A stretch of DNA of 64,000 nt from Sphingobacteriales bacterium 16-39-50 (lineage in GTDB: Bacteria; Bacteroidota; Bacteroidia; Sphingobacteriales; Sphingobacteriaceae): the NCBI GenBank assembly GCA_002257025.1, contig NCHA01000004.1, forward strand, positions 1 to 64,000, in the 5' to 3' direction. Of the stretch, positions 56,008-64,000 are shown in pieces; positions within the stretch are counted from its first letter, which is position 1, and each line of letters begins with the position of its first letter. A program made the position numbers and the translations under genes. The notes beneath the pieces were generated by a model that searched no databases, was not told the DNA's origin, and was given only the letters and a program-made list of their open reading frames with translations.

Positions 56008-56574
56008 ATGAAAAATTTAATTTTTTTTATGCACACTTCACTTGATGGTTTTGTTGCAGGACCTAAGGGGGAATTGAATTGGGCAAAATTAGATGATGAA
56101 ATTTTTGACTTTGTTGCAGCAATGACCGAAAAGGCTGACACCGCACTTTACGGACGGGTAACTTATCAATTGATGGAAAGTTATTGGCCAACAGCTGCTG
56201 ATCATCCAAATGCCTCAAAACACGACAAAGAGCATTCAGCCTGGTACAAGAAAGTTCCCAAAGTTGTTTTATCAAAGACAATCAGTGCAAAAGGACTTGA
56301 AAACACCATAATTATCAGTGATAAACTCGCAGACAACATAAATAAAATCAAAAATCAGGAAGGGAAGAATATATTGATCTTTGGAAGTCCGACAGCTTCA
56401 CATTCATTGTTAAGTGAGGGTTTGATTGACGAATTTTGGTTATTTGTTAATCCGGTCTTACTGGGAGAGGGCATTCCCTTATTTAAGGGTATAAAAGAAG
56501 CGACTAAACTGAATCTAATAGAGACTAAAACATTTGCTTGTGGAGTGATTGCACTACACTACAGAAAAGCTTAA
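56008..56574 (+). CDS. dihydrofolate-reductase-family protein (RibD C-terminal domain)
   Basis: This 188-residue cytoplasmic protein has the RibD_C pattern: FFMHTSLDGFVAGPKGELNW, TALYGRVTYQLMESYWPTA, KNILIFGSPTASHSLLSEGLIDEFWLFVNPVLLGEGIPLF. It would bind NADPH and reduce an unknown pterin- or flavin-like substrate. The final Lys-Ala-stop is inside a repeat copy. Confidence 0.93.
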   Translation: MKNLIFFMHTSLDGFVAGPKGELNWAKLDDEIFDFVAAMTEKADTALYGRVTYQLMESYWPTAADHPNASKHDKEHSAWYKKVPKVVLSKTISAKGLENTIIISDKLADNINKIKNQEGKNILIFGSPTASHSLLSEGLIDEFWLFVNPVLLGEGIPLFKGIKEATKLNLIETKTFACGVIALHYRKA

Positions 56575-56650
56575 AGCGAAAAGCTTAAAGCCGAATTTAG
56601 TAGTTTTATGAAAAGACTATGCCAACAACACAATATCACAATTAAAGATT

Positions 56651-56902
56651 ATGACAGAAAGAAAACTCTCAGAATTAACAGACAAAGAATTATTGCAGGA
56701 AGCAAAAAAAATGAAATCCAATTCAATTATGAATGCTGTATTAATTGGCTTTCTGGCAGGTATTATAATTTATAGTGTTGTGAAAAACACTTTAGGATTT
56801 CTGACACTAATCCCTCTGTTTTTAGCATATAAATTGGTTAATAAGTCGAACCATAATAAACAGGAATTAGAAAATCTTTTAAAAGAACGGAATTTAAAAT
56901 AA
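56651..56902 (+). CDS. small membrane protein, unknown
   Basis: The protein has 83 residues with an acidic/basic N-terminus (RKLSELTDKELLQEAKKMKSN) and two adjacent transmembrane helices (VLIGFLAGIIIYSVV and TLGFLTLIPLFLAYKL). A short charged tail follows. Such proteins are common in Bacteroidota, with unknown function. Confidence 0.75.
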   Translation: MTERKLSELTDKELLQEAKKMKSNSIMNAVLIGFLAGIIIYSVVKNTLGFLTLIPLFLAYKLVNKSNHNKQELENLLKERNLK

Positions 56903-57113
56903 ACAAGGATTCAAAATTGAATTCTTAATGAGCTTACTCCTTTAGGTGGTTCTATCATCATTATATTTAGCACTCAATTTATAAAAACCACCAATCAACA
57001 AAAGCATTTTAATCCCAATTAAAGGAATTTGTTTTAATTGATATTTAATGTATATTTATTGTTTATCAATAAATATTTATTATCTTGCGACATTAATTTA
57101 AATTTCTTACAAG

Positions 57114-57650
57114 ATGGAAAAGAAAAACAACTACATATTTATATTCCTGACTATTGTGGCATGGATCATCTTCGTTGGTTTGTGCATTGAAGCCGGAGCC
57201 TTGATAGTCAATTTTGTATTCAGCCTGTACAAACCTGAATTTGTCCAAAACTTATATCAAAAGCTCGACTTAAGTGAGATGTATACTTATAGCAAGTGGG
57301 ATTTTTTCAATATGTACACTTTTATCCTGGCTATCTCACTTTTGAAAGCCTACTTATTTTATATAGTCGTCATGCTAATAAGCAAACTGGATCTTGAAAA
57401 ACCATTCAATAGTTTTGTTTCAAAACAAATTACTCAAATTAGTTACTTTACGTTTTCAATAGGTTTATTAAGTTCCTTAGCCCAACACACAGCGAAAAAT
57501 CTGATGCATCAGGGATATGAAATTGACATACTGGATCAGTTTTGGGCAGACAGTGAAGCGTTTATTTTGATGGCAGCCATAATCTATATTATTGCAACCA
57601 TAATAAAAAGGGGCGTTGAAATCCAAAACGAAAACGATTTAACTGTATAA
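57114..57650 (+). CDS. DUF2975 membrane protein
   Basis: This 178-residue protein has four predicted helices (IFLTIVAWIIFVGLCIEA, YTFILAISLLKAYLFYIVVMLI, YFTFSIGLLSSLA, FILMAAIIYIIATII), typical of DUF2975. It is 3 bp ahead of a small XRE regulator; DUF2975 genes are regularly paired with such a gene. The function is unknown. Confidence 0.9.
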   Translation: MEKKNNYIFIFLTIVAWIIFVGLCIEAGALIVNFVFSLYKPEFVQNLYQKLDLSEMYTYSKWDFFNMYTFILAISLLKAYLFYIVVMLISKLDLEKPFNSFVSKQITQISYFTFSIGLLSSLAQHTAKNLMHQGYEIDILDQFWADSEAFILMAAIIYIIATIIKRGVEIQNENDLTV

Positions 57651-57653
57651 TCT

Positions 57654-57881
57654 ATGCCAATCATAGTAAACCTGGATGTGATCATGGCAAAGAGAAAAAT
57701 ATCTCTGAACGAACTTTCCGAAAGAGTTGATCTGACATTATCTAATCTTTCAATCTTAAAAACCGGAAAGGCCAAGGCTATACGTTTCAGCACTTTAGAT
57801 GCAATTTGTAAAGCCCTTGATTGTCAGCCCGGTGATATTTTGGAATACGTAAATGAGGATAAAGGATCAATAGACTGCTAG
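57654..57881 (+). CDS. XRE-family small DNA-binding protein paired with DUF2975
   Basis: This is a 75-residue Cro/C1-type helix-turn-helix of the YozG/HTH_26 sort: DVIMAKRKISLNELSERVDLTLSNLS, then IRFSTLDAICKALDCQPGDILEY. It is translated after the DUF2975 gene with a 3-bp gap, so the two should work together, perhaps with the membrane protein controlling the regulator. Confidence 0.93.
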   Translation: MPIIVNLDVIMAKRKISLNELSERVDLTLSNLSILKTGKAKAIRFSTLDAICKALDCQPGDILEYVNEDKGSIDC

Positions 57882-57908
57882 CTGTTAGCCAGCTTTCTGC
57901 TTTTAGCT

Positions 57909-58802
57909 TTAAACTTTTAGCTTTATAATCGCTTCCCTCAATGTTTCAATCCCATGACCGGTATCAGGCAAAATAGTAACTTGCTTCAAATTCTTCAAAC
58001 CCTGTTCAGCAGCTCTAATAGTCTCCTGATAAGGGAATAACAAATCATTCTCCCCCACAATCAGGTGAACTGCTGCTTCAACCTTTTGTAGTTCATCAAA
58101 AGTCATAGCATAAGGTTTTTGAGCATTGTCCACATATCGGGTCAGAGCAAATACTTCATAATCAATGATCATCTTCATCCGCTCCTCAGTTAAATAATGT
58201 GCGGGCGGACAGAATACCGCTTTATCCAGAAAACGTTTAACATTTTTGATCGAGGGCCGTACGATGGGCAGTAGATTATAATACAGATTTTTTAGGGACA
58301 ATGAAAATGCCTGAAAACAGCCGGGATTAAGCAGGAATATCTGGTCAACCTTTTCTGGGACTGCAATAGCAAGCTTCAGGCAAACTAATCCACCGAAAGA
58401 TGCACCTGCAACACTTACCTTTCCGGAAGTAAATTGCTTAATGACCTCAGCCGCCCAATAACCATAATCCAGTGTCTTTATATCGGGAGTATTTCCATCA
58501 CTTGGGGTAGGTTGTCCATTTGTTTCAACCAGAAAGACCCTGTAATGATCTTCAATCTGTTCTAAAGCATTATCGAGATCCCAAAAGAGACTGCTGGTCC
58601 TGAAGCCGGGGAGGATAAAAAGGAAAGGGAGTTCTATCTGATCACTATTGAGACTCCAAACGACCGTATTGCCAAGAGATGTTTGAACATTGTGCCGTTC
58701 ATATTGCCTGTTATTTAGCTGTTCGAGTTTCGAAACCCATTGTTCAATAAACTGATGATCGGATGCCGGATCTTTGAAATAAGATGTGCTGTAAGTTTTC
58801 AT
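57909..58802 (-). CDS. alpha/beta-hydrolase-fold protein
   Basis: From the ATG at 58802 the protein has 297 residues; a GTG at 58832 would add ten. The nucleophile elbow is GASFGG (Ser near 140), the oxyanion segment is LFILPGFRTSS, the acid is in VGENDLLFP and the His is in DTGHGIETL. No signal peptide. The last codons (IKLKV) are formed by an interspersed repeat copy. The substrate is unknown. It lies 63 bp after a Crp-type regulator on the same strand and may be its target. Confidence 0.9.
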   Translation of the reverse strand: MKTYSTSYFKDPASDHQFIEQWVSKLEQLNNRQYERHNVQTSLGNTVVWSLNSDQIELPFLFILPGFRTSSLFWDLDNALEQIEDHYRVFLVETNGQPTPSDGNTPDIKTLDYGYWAAEVIKQFTSGKVSVAGASFGGLVCLKLAIAVPEKVDQIFLLNPGCFQAFSLSLKNLYYNLLPIVRPSIKNVKRFLDKAVFCPPAHYLTEERMKMIIDYEVFALTRYVDNAQKPYAMTFDELQKVEAAVHLIVGENDLLFPYQETIRAAEQGLKNLKQVTILPDTGHGIETLREAIIKLKV

Positions 58803-58865
58803 TGAAATTCTTTGAATGCAAATTTCTTTCACTGAAAAGTATTAATTCTTGGTATAGACCAATAT

Positions 58866-59432
58866 CTACATGCGAATAGAATTATAAAGCTTACTGAAAT
58901 TAGTAGGATCGATATTCAGGTAACTTGCAATATACTTATGCGGAACCAGGTGTAAGAGATGAGGGCTTCTTGCAACGAAATTTTTAACCCGTTCTTCAAT
59001 TGTACAGGTATGAAATTCCCTGTGTCTGGTTACGAGTCCGCAGAATTTAGCCTCAGTCATCTTTCGGAACAACCTTTCAATAGCCTGCGACTCATCAAAT
59101 AATTCTTCCAGCCTGCGAAATGAGATAGCCCCATAACTGCTGTCGGTAAGTGCCCGGATATAATATTGTGTGGGCTGCTGATTATAAAAACTATCCGGCA
59201 AGCCCATTAAGGATTGGGGGTAATGGAAAGACATCACACACTCTGCCCCATCATGATTATAGCAGGATATCTGGGTTCCTTCGTAAACAAAATACAGATC
59301 CCTGGTAATATCTCCTTCGGCTGCTATGAGATCATTACGCTTTGCATGACAGGTACTTAAACTATCCGCAATTAATTCATAATCCCGCCTGCTGATCTGA
59401 TGATACTTATTTAAAAAATCATGATAATCCAT
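58866..59432 (-). CDS. Crp/Fnr-type regulator of the Bacteroidota Crp-like group
   Basis: The protein has 188 residues: a cNMP-binding fold (about 20-110; LYFVYEGTQISCYNHDGAE, PQSLMGLPDSFYN) and a C-terminal helix-turn-helix (HLVPHKYIASYLNIDPTNFSKL). It is a paralogue of the protein at 23965-24573. It lies directly upstream of the alpha/beta hydrolase gene, which it may control. Confidence 0.9.
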   Translation of the reverse strand: MDYHDFLNKYHQISRRDYELIADSLSTCHAKRNDLIAAEGDITRDLYFVYEGTQISCYNHDGAECVMSFHYPQSLMGLPDSFYNQQPTQYYIRALTDSSYGAISFRRLEELFDESQAIERLFRKMTEAKFCGLVTRHREFHTCTIEERVKNFVARSPHLLHLVPHKYIASYLNIDPTNFSKLYNSIRM

Positions 59433-59854
59433 GGATGAAGATAGGAAATAAGAAGGATGCTCATAAAATTTAAACTTGAATAAAAAGCTTGAATTGATAT
59501 CAATACTTATTAGGTAAGGAGTCAGCAGAGCCTCTACATTTGAAAAATCGTAAAGGTACTTTGCTATAATCAGTATTTTGTCTGAACCATGGTTTTTTGA
59601 TATGCCTGAAGTAATGATTCATAATAATCAAATAAATCATTTGAATCATGGTTCAGACAACAGCATATTCGGGGCTCTTCATCATTCAGCTATTCAAGAT
59701 GTTCTGCAAGGCATATCCAATTCCAGATGATGCGGGTTTTTATCCCGAACTTTAAAAACATAAAAATCAGCAGGCAAAATTTTTATTTAATTTATAGATT
59801 TATAATAAATGAACCGCAGGGCAGATTCATTCCTATACAAGAAAATAAAACATC
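59433..59854. other. 422-bp intergenic region
   Basis: Between divergent genes. It contains the inverted repeat at 59578-59660. A 76-codon plus-strand frame (59727-59957) overlaps the start of the Tat gene and is not called. The promoter of the Tat-exported row should be in the last 100 bp. Confidence 0.5.
59578..59660. repeat. TTGTCTGAACCATG / CATGGTTCAGACAA inverted repeat element
   Basis: Perfect 14-bp arms enclose an AT-rich core with several ATCAT/ATGATT words. This build, TCTGAACC ... GGTTCAGA around AT-rich words, is that of an interspersed repeat found in many bacterial genomes. Confidence 0.7.
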
Positions 59855-61222
59855 ATGGCAAAGAGACCAAGCGAAATCAATGGCAAGGCATCAGATACAT
59901 TCCCCATCAATGAAATTATTGAGTCAAACCCAGGCTTTACACGGCGGGAATTGCTAGGGATGGCCGGCTTAGCGGGTGTAATGGCCCTTACCGGCAATGC
60001 GGCAGATACTTTCGCACAGACTACGCAGACAAAACCTCGTATCGCTTGTCTTGTCAGTTATTGGGCTCTTACCAGATCACATGCCGACTGGATTATTTGC
60101 AAGCTATTGGATGGTTATTGGTGGCAGGGCGCCCATAATCCATCGCGGGTGGAGGTTGTGTCTGTTTACATCCATCAGCTTGAAGAAAGCGCATTGGGTC
60201 AGAAAATTTGCAAAGCGAAAAACATTCCGATCTTTAAGACTGTAGCCCAGGCCGTAACACTTGGGGGAACGGAACTTGCCGTGGATGGTGTGGTCATTAT
60301 CGGGGAACACGGAAATTACCCAACCGATCTTAAGGGGCATTGGTTATTGCCGCGCTGGTGGATTTACAATCAGGTAATTCGTGTTTTCGAGCAGAGTAAA
60401 CGTTCGGTGCCGGTCTTTAACGACAAGCATCTCTCCTATAATTGGGATGAAGCTAAGTGGATGTTTGACAAATCGCGTGAGCTGAACTTTCCCCTGACTG
60501 GAGGATCTTCAATACCCAGCTATTATCGCAAGCCAGAAATAGAACTGGATATTGATACACCCATAAAGACATCGATAGTTGTCGGAGTCGCTCAAAATGA
60601 AGGAGCCATTTTCCATTGTATCGATACGCTCCAGTGTTTTGTAGAACGCCGTAAGGGCGGTGAGACCGGCGTGAAGTCAGTGCAGAACATTACAGGACCT
60701 GAAACATGGAAGTGGGTTAAACGCAATCCCTTGGTTGACAAACTGCTTGAAGCGGTGCGAACAAGTTTGGACCTGAAGCCGGGTTATTTTCAGGAGAATA
60801 GAAGACCAAGTGTCCTGATCGTGGAGTATAATGACGGAACTAAAGGCGCTGTAATTTCCGGACTTGAAGTTGGCTGGACTTACGCCGGCGAAATCGAAGG
60901 GCGCAAAGAACCAGTGATCGTCTCGATGCTTGGAATGCCAGGCCCTTTCGGACAGTACCACGCAGCCAATGACCTGCCGCATTGGATTACCGAGATGATG
61001 CTCACTAAAAAGGAGCCATTTAATGCTGAACGGCTGCTTCTATCGACAGGGATTACAAACCAATTCAATGAATCAAACTGGGAGAACGGTCGTTACTCTG
61101 CAGTAGGACGACGTATCGAGACGCCGTTCCTGAACATTTCCTACCGCTCTACTCGGGGACCACTCTTTAACAAGGGCGAACGACCACCTAACCTACCCTA
61201 CATCCGCGGCTTTGATCAATAG
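59855..61222 (+). CDS. Tat-exported protein of unknown family, tandem copy 1
   Basis: The protein has 455 residues. A conserved pre-sequence (DTFPINEIIESNPGF) is followed by the twin-arginine motif TRRELLG and a hydrophobic stretch ending near residue 55. The mature part begins PRIACLVSYWALTRSHAD and has IFKTVAQAVTLGGTELAVDG, VVIIGEHGNY, RSVPVFNDKHLSYNW, LTGGSSIPSYYRKPE, FVERRKGGETGV, LIVEYNDGTKGAV and LLLSTGITN. No named family is recognised. Transport in folded form suggests a bound cofactor; a Rossmann-like N-terminus is inferred. It is highly similar to the next two genes. Confidence 0.85.
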   Translation: MAKRPSEINGKASDTFPINEIIESNPGFTRRELLGMAGLAGVMALTGNAADTFAQTTQTKPRIACLVSYWALTRSHADWIICKLLDGYWWQGAHNPSRVEVVSVYIHQLEESALGQKICKAKNIPIFKTVAQAVTLGGTELAVDGVVIIGEHGNYPTDLKGHWLLPRWWIYNQVIRVFEQSKRSVPVFNDKHLSYNWDEAKWMFDKSRELNFPLTGGSSIPSYYRKPEIELDIDTPIKTSIVVGVAQNEGAIFHCIDTLQCFVERRKGGETGVKSVQNITGPETWKWVKRNPLVDKLLEAVRTSLDLKPGYFQENRRPSVLIVEYNDGTKGAVISGLEVGWTYAGEIEGRKEPVIVSMLGMPGPFGQYHAANDLPHWITEMMLTKKEPFNAERLLLSTGITNQFNESNWENGRYSAVGRRIETPFLNISYRSTRGPLFNKGERPPNLPYIRGFDQ

Positions 61223-61242
61223 ATCAAAAAACAGGAAGCAAC

Positions 61243-61257
61243 CCTGCCGGCAGGCAG
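61243..61257. repeat. CCTGCCGGCAGGCAG palindrome
   Basis: This short GC-rich palindrome between the first two tandem copies is related to the elements at 39694-39715 and 51901-51920. Confidence 0.5.
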
Positions 61258-61419
61258 AGAAAAAAGACAAAGACGAAATCTTCAATTCCATCAACCATAT
61301 TTGTTACATGACTGACTGCATAATCATTCCTAATCATTCAAAGTATTGTTAATTTAGTTTCCGGATATAGATTAAATGGCAGGGCATAATATTCACTCCT
61401 AAACAAGAAATAAAACTTT

Positions 61420-62790
61420 ATGGCAAAGAAACAAATGGAAATTGCAACAGGAGCTGCAGATTCCTTTCCAATCACCGAAATTATGGATGCTAATCCGCTG
61501 TTTACCAGGCGTCAAATGCTTGGAATCGCGGGCATGGCAGGTTTAACGGCTTTTGCGGGCAATGCTGCAGCTGCTGCTTTCCCAAATACTCAGCAAAGCC
61601 GGCCCCGTATCGCTGTTCTGGCCAGTTATTGGGCTTTTACGAGATCACATGCCGACTGGATCGTAAACAAGCTGATCGATGGTTATTGGTGGGATGGTGC
61701 TTATACTCCATCGAGAGTAGATGTTGTTTCTATTTATATTCACCAGCATGATGAAAGCTTATTGGGTCAGAAGGTAGCTAAGGCAAAAGGTATTCCGGTA
61801 TATAAAACAGTAGCGGAAGCGGTTACACTTGGCGGTAAGGAACTTGCAGTAGATGGGGTTGTCATCGTAGCAGAACATGGGGAATATGCAACCGACCTCA
61901 GAGGGCACTGGCTCCTGCCGCGCTGGTGGATCTACCAGCAGGTTGTGCGGGTTTTTGAACAAAGCAAACGCTCTGTTCCGGTCTTTAACGACAAGCACCT
62001 CTCCTATAATTGGGACGAGGCAAAGTGGATGTTTGATAAATCGCGTGAGCTGAACTTTCCATTAACAGGAGGTTCCTCCATACCAGTCTATTATCGTAAG
62101 CCTGAAATCGAAATCGATATTGATACCCCTATAAAAAATTCGATCGTGATTGGAGGTGCCGGAGATGAAGGTGGCATTTTCCATGCGATTGATGTACTTC
62201 AATGCTTTGTAGAACGTCGTAAAGGGGGTGAATCTGGCGTTAAGTCGATACAATCTATTCGCGGACCGGAAGCATGGAAATGGGTCGAACGTAATCCATG
62301 GGCCGGAAAACTGCTCGATTCAGTCGCAAAAAGATTTGAATTCAAACCCGGATATTTCCAGGAGAGCCCGGGAACAAATATATGTGTCATAGAATATAAT
62401 GACGGAACTAAAGCCGCCGTAATTGGTGGTCGTGGTGTGGGATGGACTTACGCAGGTGAAATTGCAGGAAAAAATGATCCAACGATCATCTCCATGCTGG
62501 GCTGGGCCGGTCCATACGACCAGTATCATGCCTCTAACGCTCAACCACACTGGATCACAGAGATGATGGTGACTAAAAAGGAACCATTCAATGCTGAGCG
62601 TTTGCTTCTATCTACTGGTATTACAAACCACTATATGGAATCAAACTGGGAAGGTAGCAAGTACTCGGCAGTCGGACGACGCCTCGAAACGCCGGCACTG
62701 AATATCAAGTATCGGTCTACAAGAGGTGCACAGTTCAGCAAAGGGGAAAGACCACCGGCTAGGCCGTATATCAGGGGGTTTGATCAGTAG
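61420..62790 (+). CDS. Tat-exported protein of unknown family, tandem copy 2
   Basis: The protein has 456 residues with the same layout as copy 1: the pre-sequence DSFPITEIMDANPLF, the Tat motif TRRQMLG, and a mature part beginning PRIAVLASYWAFTRSHAD. DNA identity with copy 1 is high over long stretches (for example the region coding NDKHLSYNW), which suggests rather recent duplication. Differences cluster in the middle (GAGDEGGIFHAIDVL) and towards the end. The aromatic-rich segment DGYWWDGAYTPSR is kept. Function unknown. Confidence 0.85.
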   Translation: MAKKQMEIATGAADSFPITEIMDANPLFTRRQMLGIAGMAGLTAFAGNAAAAAFPNTQQSRPRIAVLASYWAFTRSHADWIVNKLIDGYWWDGAYTPSRVDVVSIYIHQHDESLLGQKVAKAKGIPVYKTVAEAVTLGGKELAVDGVVIVAEHGEYATDLRGHWLLPRWWIYQQVVRVFEQSKRSVPVFNDKHLSYNWDEAKWMFDKSRELNFPLTGGSSIPVYYRKPEIEIDIDTPIKNSIVIGGAGDEGGIFHAIDVLQCFVERRKGGESGVKSIQSIRGPEAWKWVERNPWAGKLLDSVAKRFEFKPGYFQESPGTNICVIEYNDGTKAAVIGGRGVGWTYAGEIAGKNDPTIISMLGWAGPYDQYHASNAQPHWITEMMVTKKEPFNAERLLLSTGITNHYMESNWEGSKYSAVGRRLETPALNIKYRSTRGAQFSKGERPPARPYIRGFDQ

Positions 62791-62795
62791 GAGAT

Positions 62796-62892
62796 TGAGG
62801 TCTGAGATAGGAGGTCTGAGGTAGGATGTTTCAGACCTCAGACTTCTGACCTCAGACTTCTGACCTCAGACTTCTGACCTCAGACCTCAGAC
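62796..62892. repeat. tandem and inverted CTCAGACTTCTGAC repeat
   Basis: Three full 14-bp units CTCAGACTTCTGAC (62837-62850, 62851-62864, 62865-62878) and a partial one end at 62892. On the left, GAGGTCTGAG words at 62797 and 62812 are the inverse, so the tract can fold back on itself. It lies between copies 2 and 3. Confidence 0.8.
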
Positions 62893-62931
62893 AAATGGAA
62901 CAAATAAAATATAACAAATAAAATTGCAGTC

Positions 62932-64000
62932 ATGGAGCCAGATTCATTCCCAATTAATGAAATTATAGAGTCAAACCCAATTTTTAGTAGACGTGAAATG
63001 CTTGGAATTGGTGGTATTGCAGGTTTAGCGGCTCTAACGGGCATCTCCAGCGATGCTGTTGGACAGAGTCAGGAGAGAAAACCCCGGATTGCTGTTTTAG
63101 CAACGTTTTGGGGAGCCACGAGATCACATTCCGACTGGTTGGTAAACAAACTGATCGACGGTTATTGGTGGCAGGGTGCTTATCATCCTTCACGTGTTGA
63201 AGTGGTATCGTTATACCTGCACCAGCATGATACAAGCTTGCTCGGACAGAAGGTCGCAAAAGCAAAGGGTTTTCCGGTATATAAATCGATAGCCGAGGCT
63301 TTGACACTTGGTGGCAAGGAACTTGCAGTGGATGGTGTAGTCATCGTTGGAGAACATGGCAACTACATCACCGATATGAAGGGACGTTGGCTATTGCCAC
63401 GCTGGTGGATGTATAATCAGGTTATCCGGGTATTTGAACAGAGTAAGCGCTCCGTACCGGTGTTTAACGACAAGCACTTCTCATACAATTGGGATGATGC
63501 GAAGTGGATGTTTGACAAATCCCGTGAACTGGGCTTTCCATTGACCGGTGGATCATTACTTCCGGTCTACTACCGCAAACCCGAAATAGAACTGGAAAAC
63601 GATACACCAATAAAGCACTCAATCGTGGTTGGGGCAGCCCCTGATGAGGGAGCAATTTTCCATTGTATCGAATTACTGCATGCATTCGTCGAGCGCCGAA
63701 AGGGCGGTGAGACCGGTGTGAAGTCGATTCAATCCATCCGCGGACCTGAATCATGGAAGTGGGTGGAACGCAACACCTGGGCAGCTAATCTACTGGAAGC
63801 GGTAGCCAAAAGACTGGAATTAAAGCCGGAGAACTATCAGGCAAATCCAAGAACCAATATTTGTGTAATTGAATACAATGATGGAACAAAGGCAGCGATC
63901 ATTGGCGTTCCCTTATCCGGATGGACGTATGCCGGTGAGATAGAAGGACGTACAGAGCCAACAATTGTCTCCTTACTTAACTTCCCGGGGCCATTCGACC
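62932..64000 (+). CDS. Tat-exported protein of unknown family, tandem copy 3 (partial, runs off the window)
   Basis: The first 356 codons are visible, starting at the ATG at 62932 (MEPDSFPINEIIESNPIFS) with the Tat motif SRREMLG. It lacks the MAKK-like first ten residues of copies 1 and 2. The mature part keeps the family motifs (TRSHSDW, EALTLGGKELAVDG, GEHGNY, NDKHFSYNW, GGETGVKSIQS, VIEYNDGTKAA). The 3' end is beyond the window. No frameshift or stop is seen. Confidence 0.85.
   Translation, partial: MEPDSFPINEIIESNPIFSRREMLGIGGIAGLAALTGISSDAVGQSQERKPRIAVLATFWGATRSHSDWLVNKLIDGYWWQGAYHPSRVEVVSLYLHQHDTSLLGQKVAKAKGFPVYKSIAEALTLGGKELAVDGVVIVGEHGNYITDMKGRWLLPRWWMYNQVIRVFEQSKRSVPVFNDKHFSYNWDDAKWMFDKSRELGFPLTGGSLLPVYYRKPEIELENDTPIKHSIVVGAAPDEGAIFHCIELLHAFVERRKGGETGVKSIQSIRGPESWKWVERNTWAANLLEAVAKRLELKPENYQANPRTNICVIEYNDGTKAAIIGVPLSGWTYAGEIEGRTEPTIVSLLNFPGPFD

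Larger units (their letters stand above)
55919..57927. repeat. three copies of an AAAGCTTAAAGCTAAAAGC-type repeat bounding four small genes
   Basis: Copies lie at 55919-55950, 56563-56592 and, in inverted orientation, 57878-57927. Each sits right at a gene end: after the MFS stop, over the last codons and stop of the RibD-like gene, after the XRE stop, and over the last codons of the alpha/beta hydrolase. The outer pair is inverted, enclosing about 1.9 kb. Confidence 0.65.

Noticed and set aside
59727-59957. Plus-strand 76-codon frame before the first tandem Tat gene
   Set aside because: It overlaps the start of the Tat gene in another frame and covers its promoter region.
62837-62892. Possible CRISPR array
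   Set aside because: The 14-bp units are directly adjacent, with no spacers, and no cas genes are near.

Overview
The window looks like chromosomal DNA from a Bacteroidota bacterium, most likely Sphingobacteriaceae (Pedobacter-like). This is an inference from several signs: low GC, a surface protein ending in a gliding/type B sorting C-terminal domain, weak Shine-Dalgarno signals with TAnnTTTG-like -7 elements, a NosZ without a twin-arginine signal (clade II type), and gene families common in that group. No tRNA, rRNA, CRISPR array or insertion sequence was found.

Region 1 (1-13.7 kb) holds low-oxygen metabolism and housekeeping genes. On the minus strand are hemN, a D-lactate dehydrogenase, and a two-component pair. 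The kinase of that pair has a PAS domain matching the FixL haem pocket, and its partner is a receiver fused to a Crp/Fnr DNA-binding module. Next come a Tat-exported protein of unknown family, glpK-glpF (minus), tyrA, a large unrecognised protein with nitronate-monooxygenase-like motifs, and a fasciclin-domain lipoprotein.

Region 2 (13.9-24.6 kb) is a nitrous oxide respiration cluster. On the minus strand, in transcription order, are a cytochrome c lipoprotein, nosZ, a fused membrane domain-NosL protein, nosD, nosF, nosY, a hemerythrin-domain protein and a group III truncated haemoglobin. From nosL to the globin, genes overlap or nearly touch. A Crp/Fnr regulator and a 12-helix membrane protein diverge from the cluster, and an FNR-like palindrome lies in the shared promoter region. 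A DinB-like protein and a second Crp/Fnr-type regulator follow.

Region 3 (24.6-55.9 kb) is rich in exported enzymes. It holds a 1221-residue PKD surface protein, a lactonase-like propeller, a MopE-like lipoprotein, and a run of likely polysaccharide/uronate genes: propeller, heparinase II/III, beta-helix lyase-like, SGNH hydrolase, amidohydrolase, Zn-alcohol dehydrogenase, PQQ sugar dehydrogenase, FGE-sulfatase-domain protein, Gfo/Idh/MocA oxidoreductase, hydroxypyruvate-isomerase-like, sialidase-like, penicillin acylase, RidA-like, DUF4838 and an MFS symporter. No SusC/SusD pair is present. Intergenic spaces are full of short palindromic repeats, including a mirrored array at 38.0-38.5 kb.

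Region 4 (55.9-64 kb) has small accessory genes (RibD/DHFR-like, DUF2975 plus XRE regulator) bounded by a repeated AAGCTTAAAGC motif, an alpha/beta hydrolase, and another Crp/Fnr-type regulator. It ends in three tandem copies of the same Tat-exported family seen at 5.6 kb, the last running off the window.

Most noteworthy are the FixL-like kinase with its REC-Crp/Fnr partner, the membrane-NosL fusion with an internal lipobox, the globin and hemerythrin appended to the nos operon, the expanding Tat-exported family, and the mirrored repeat array.
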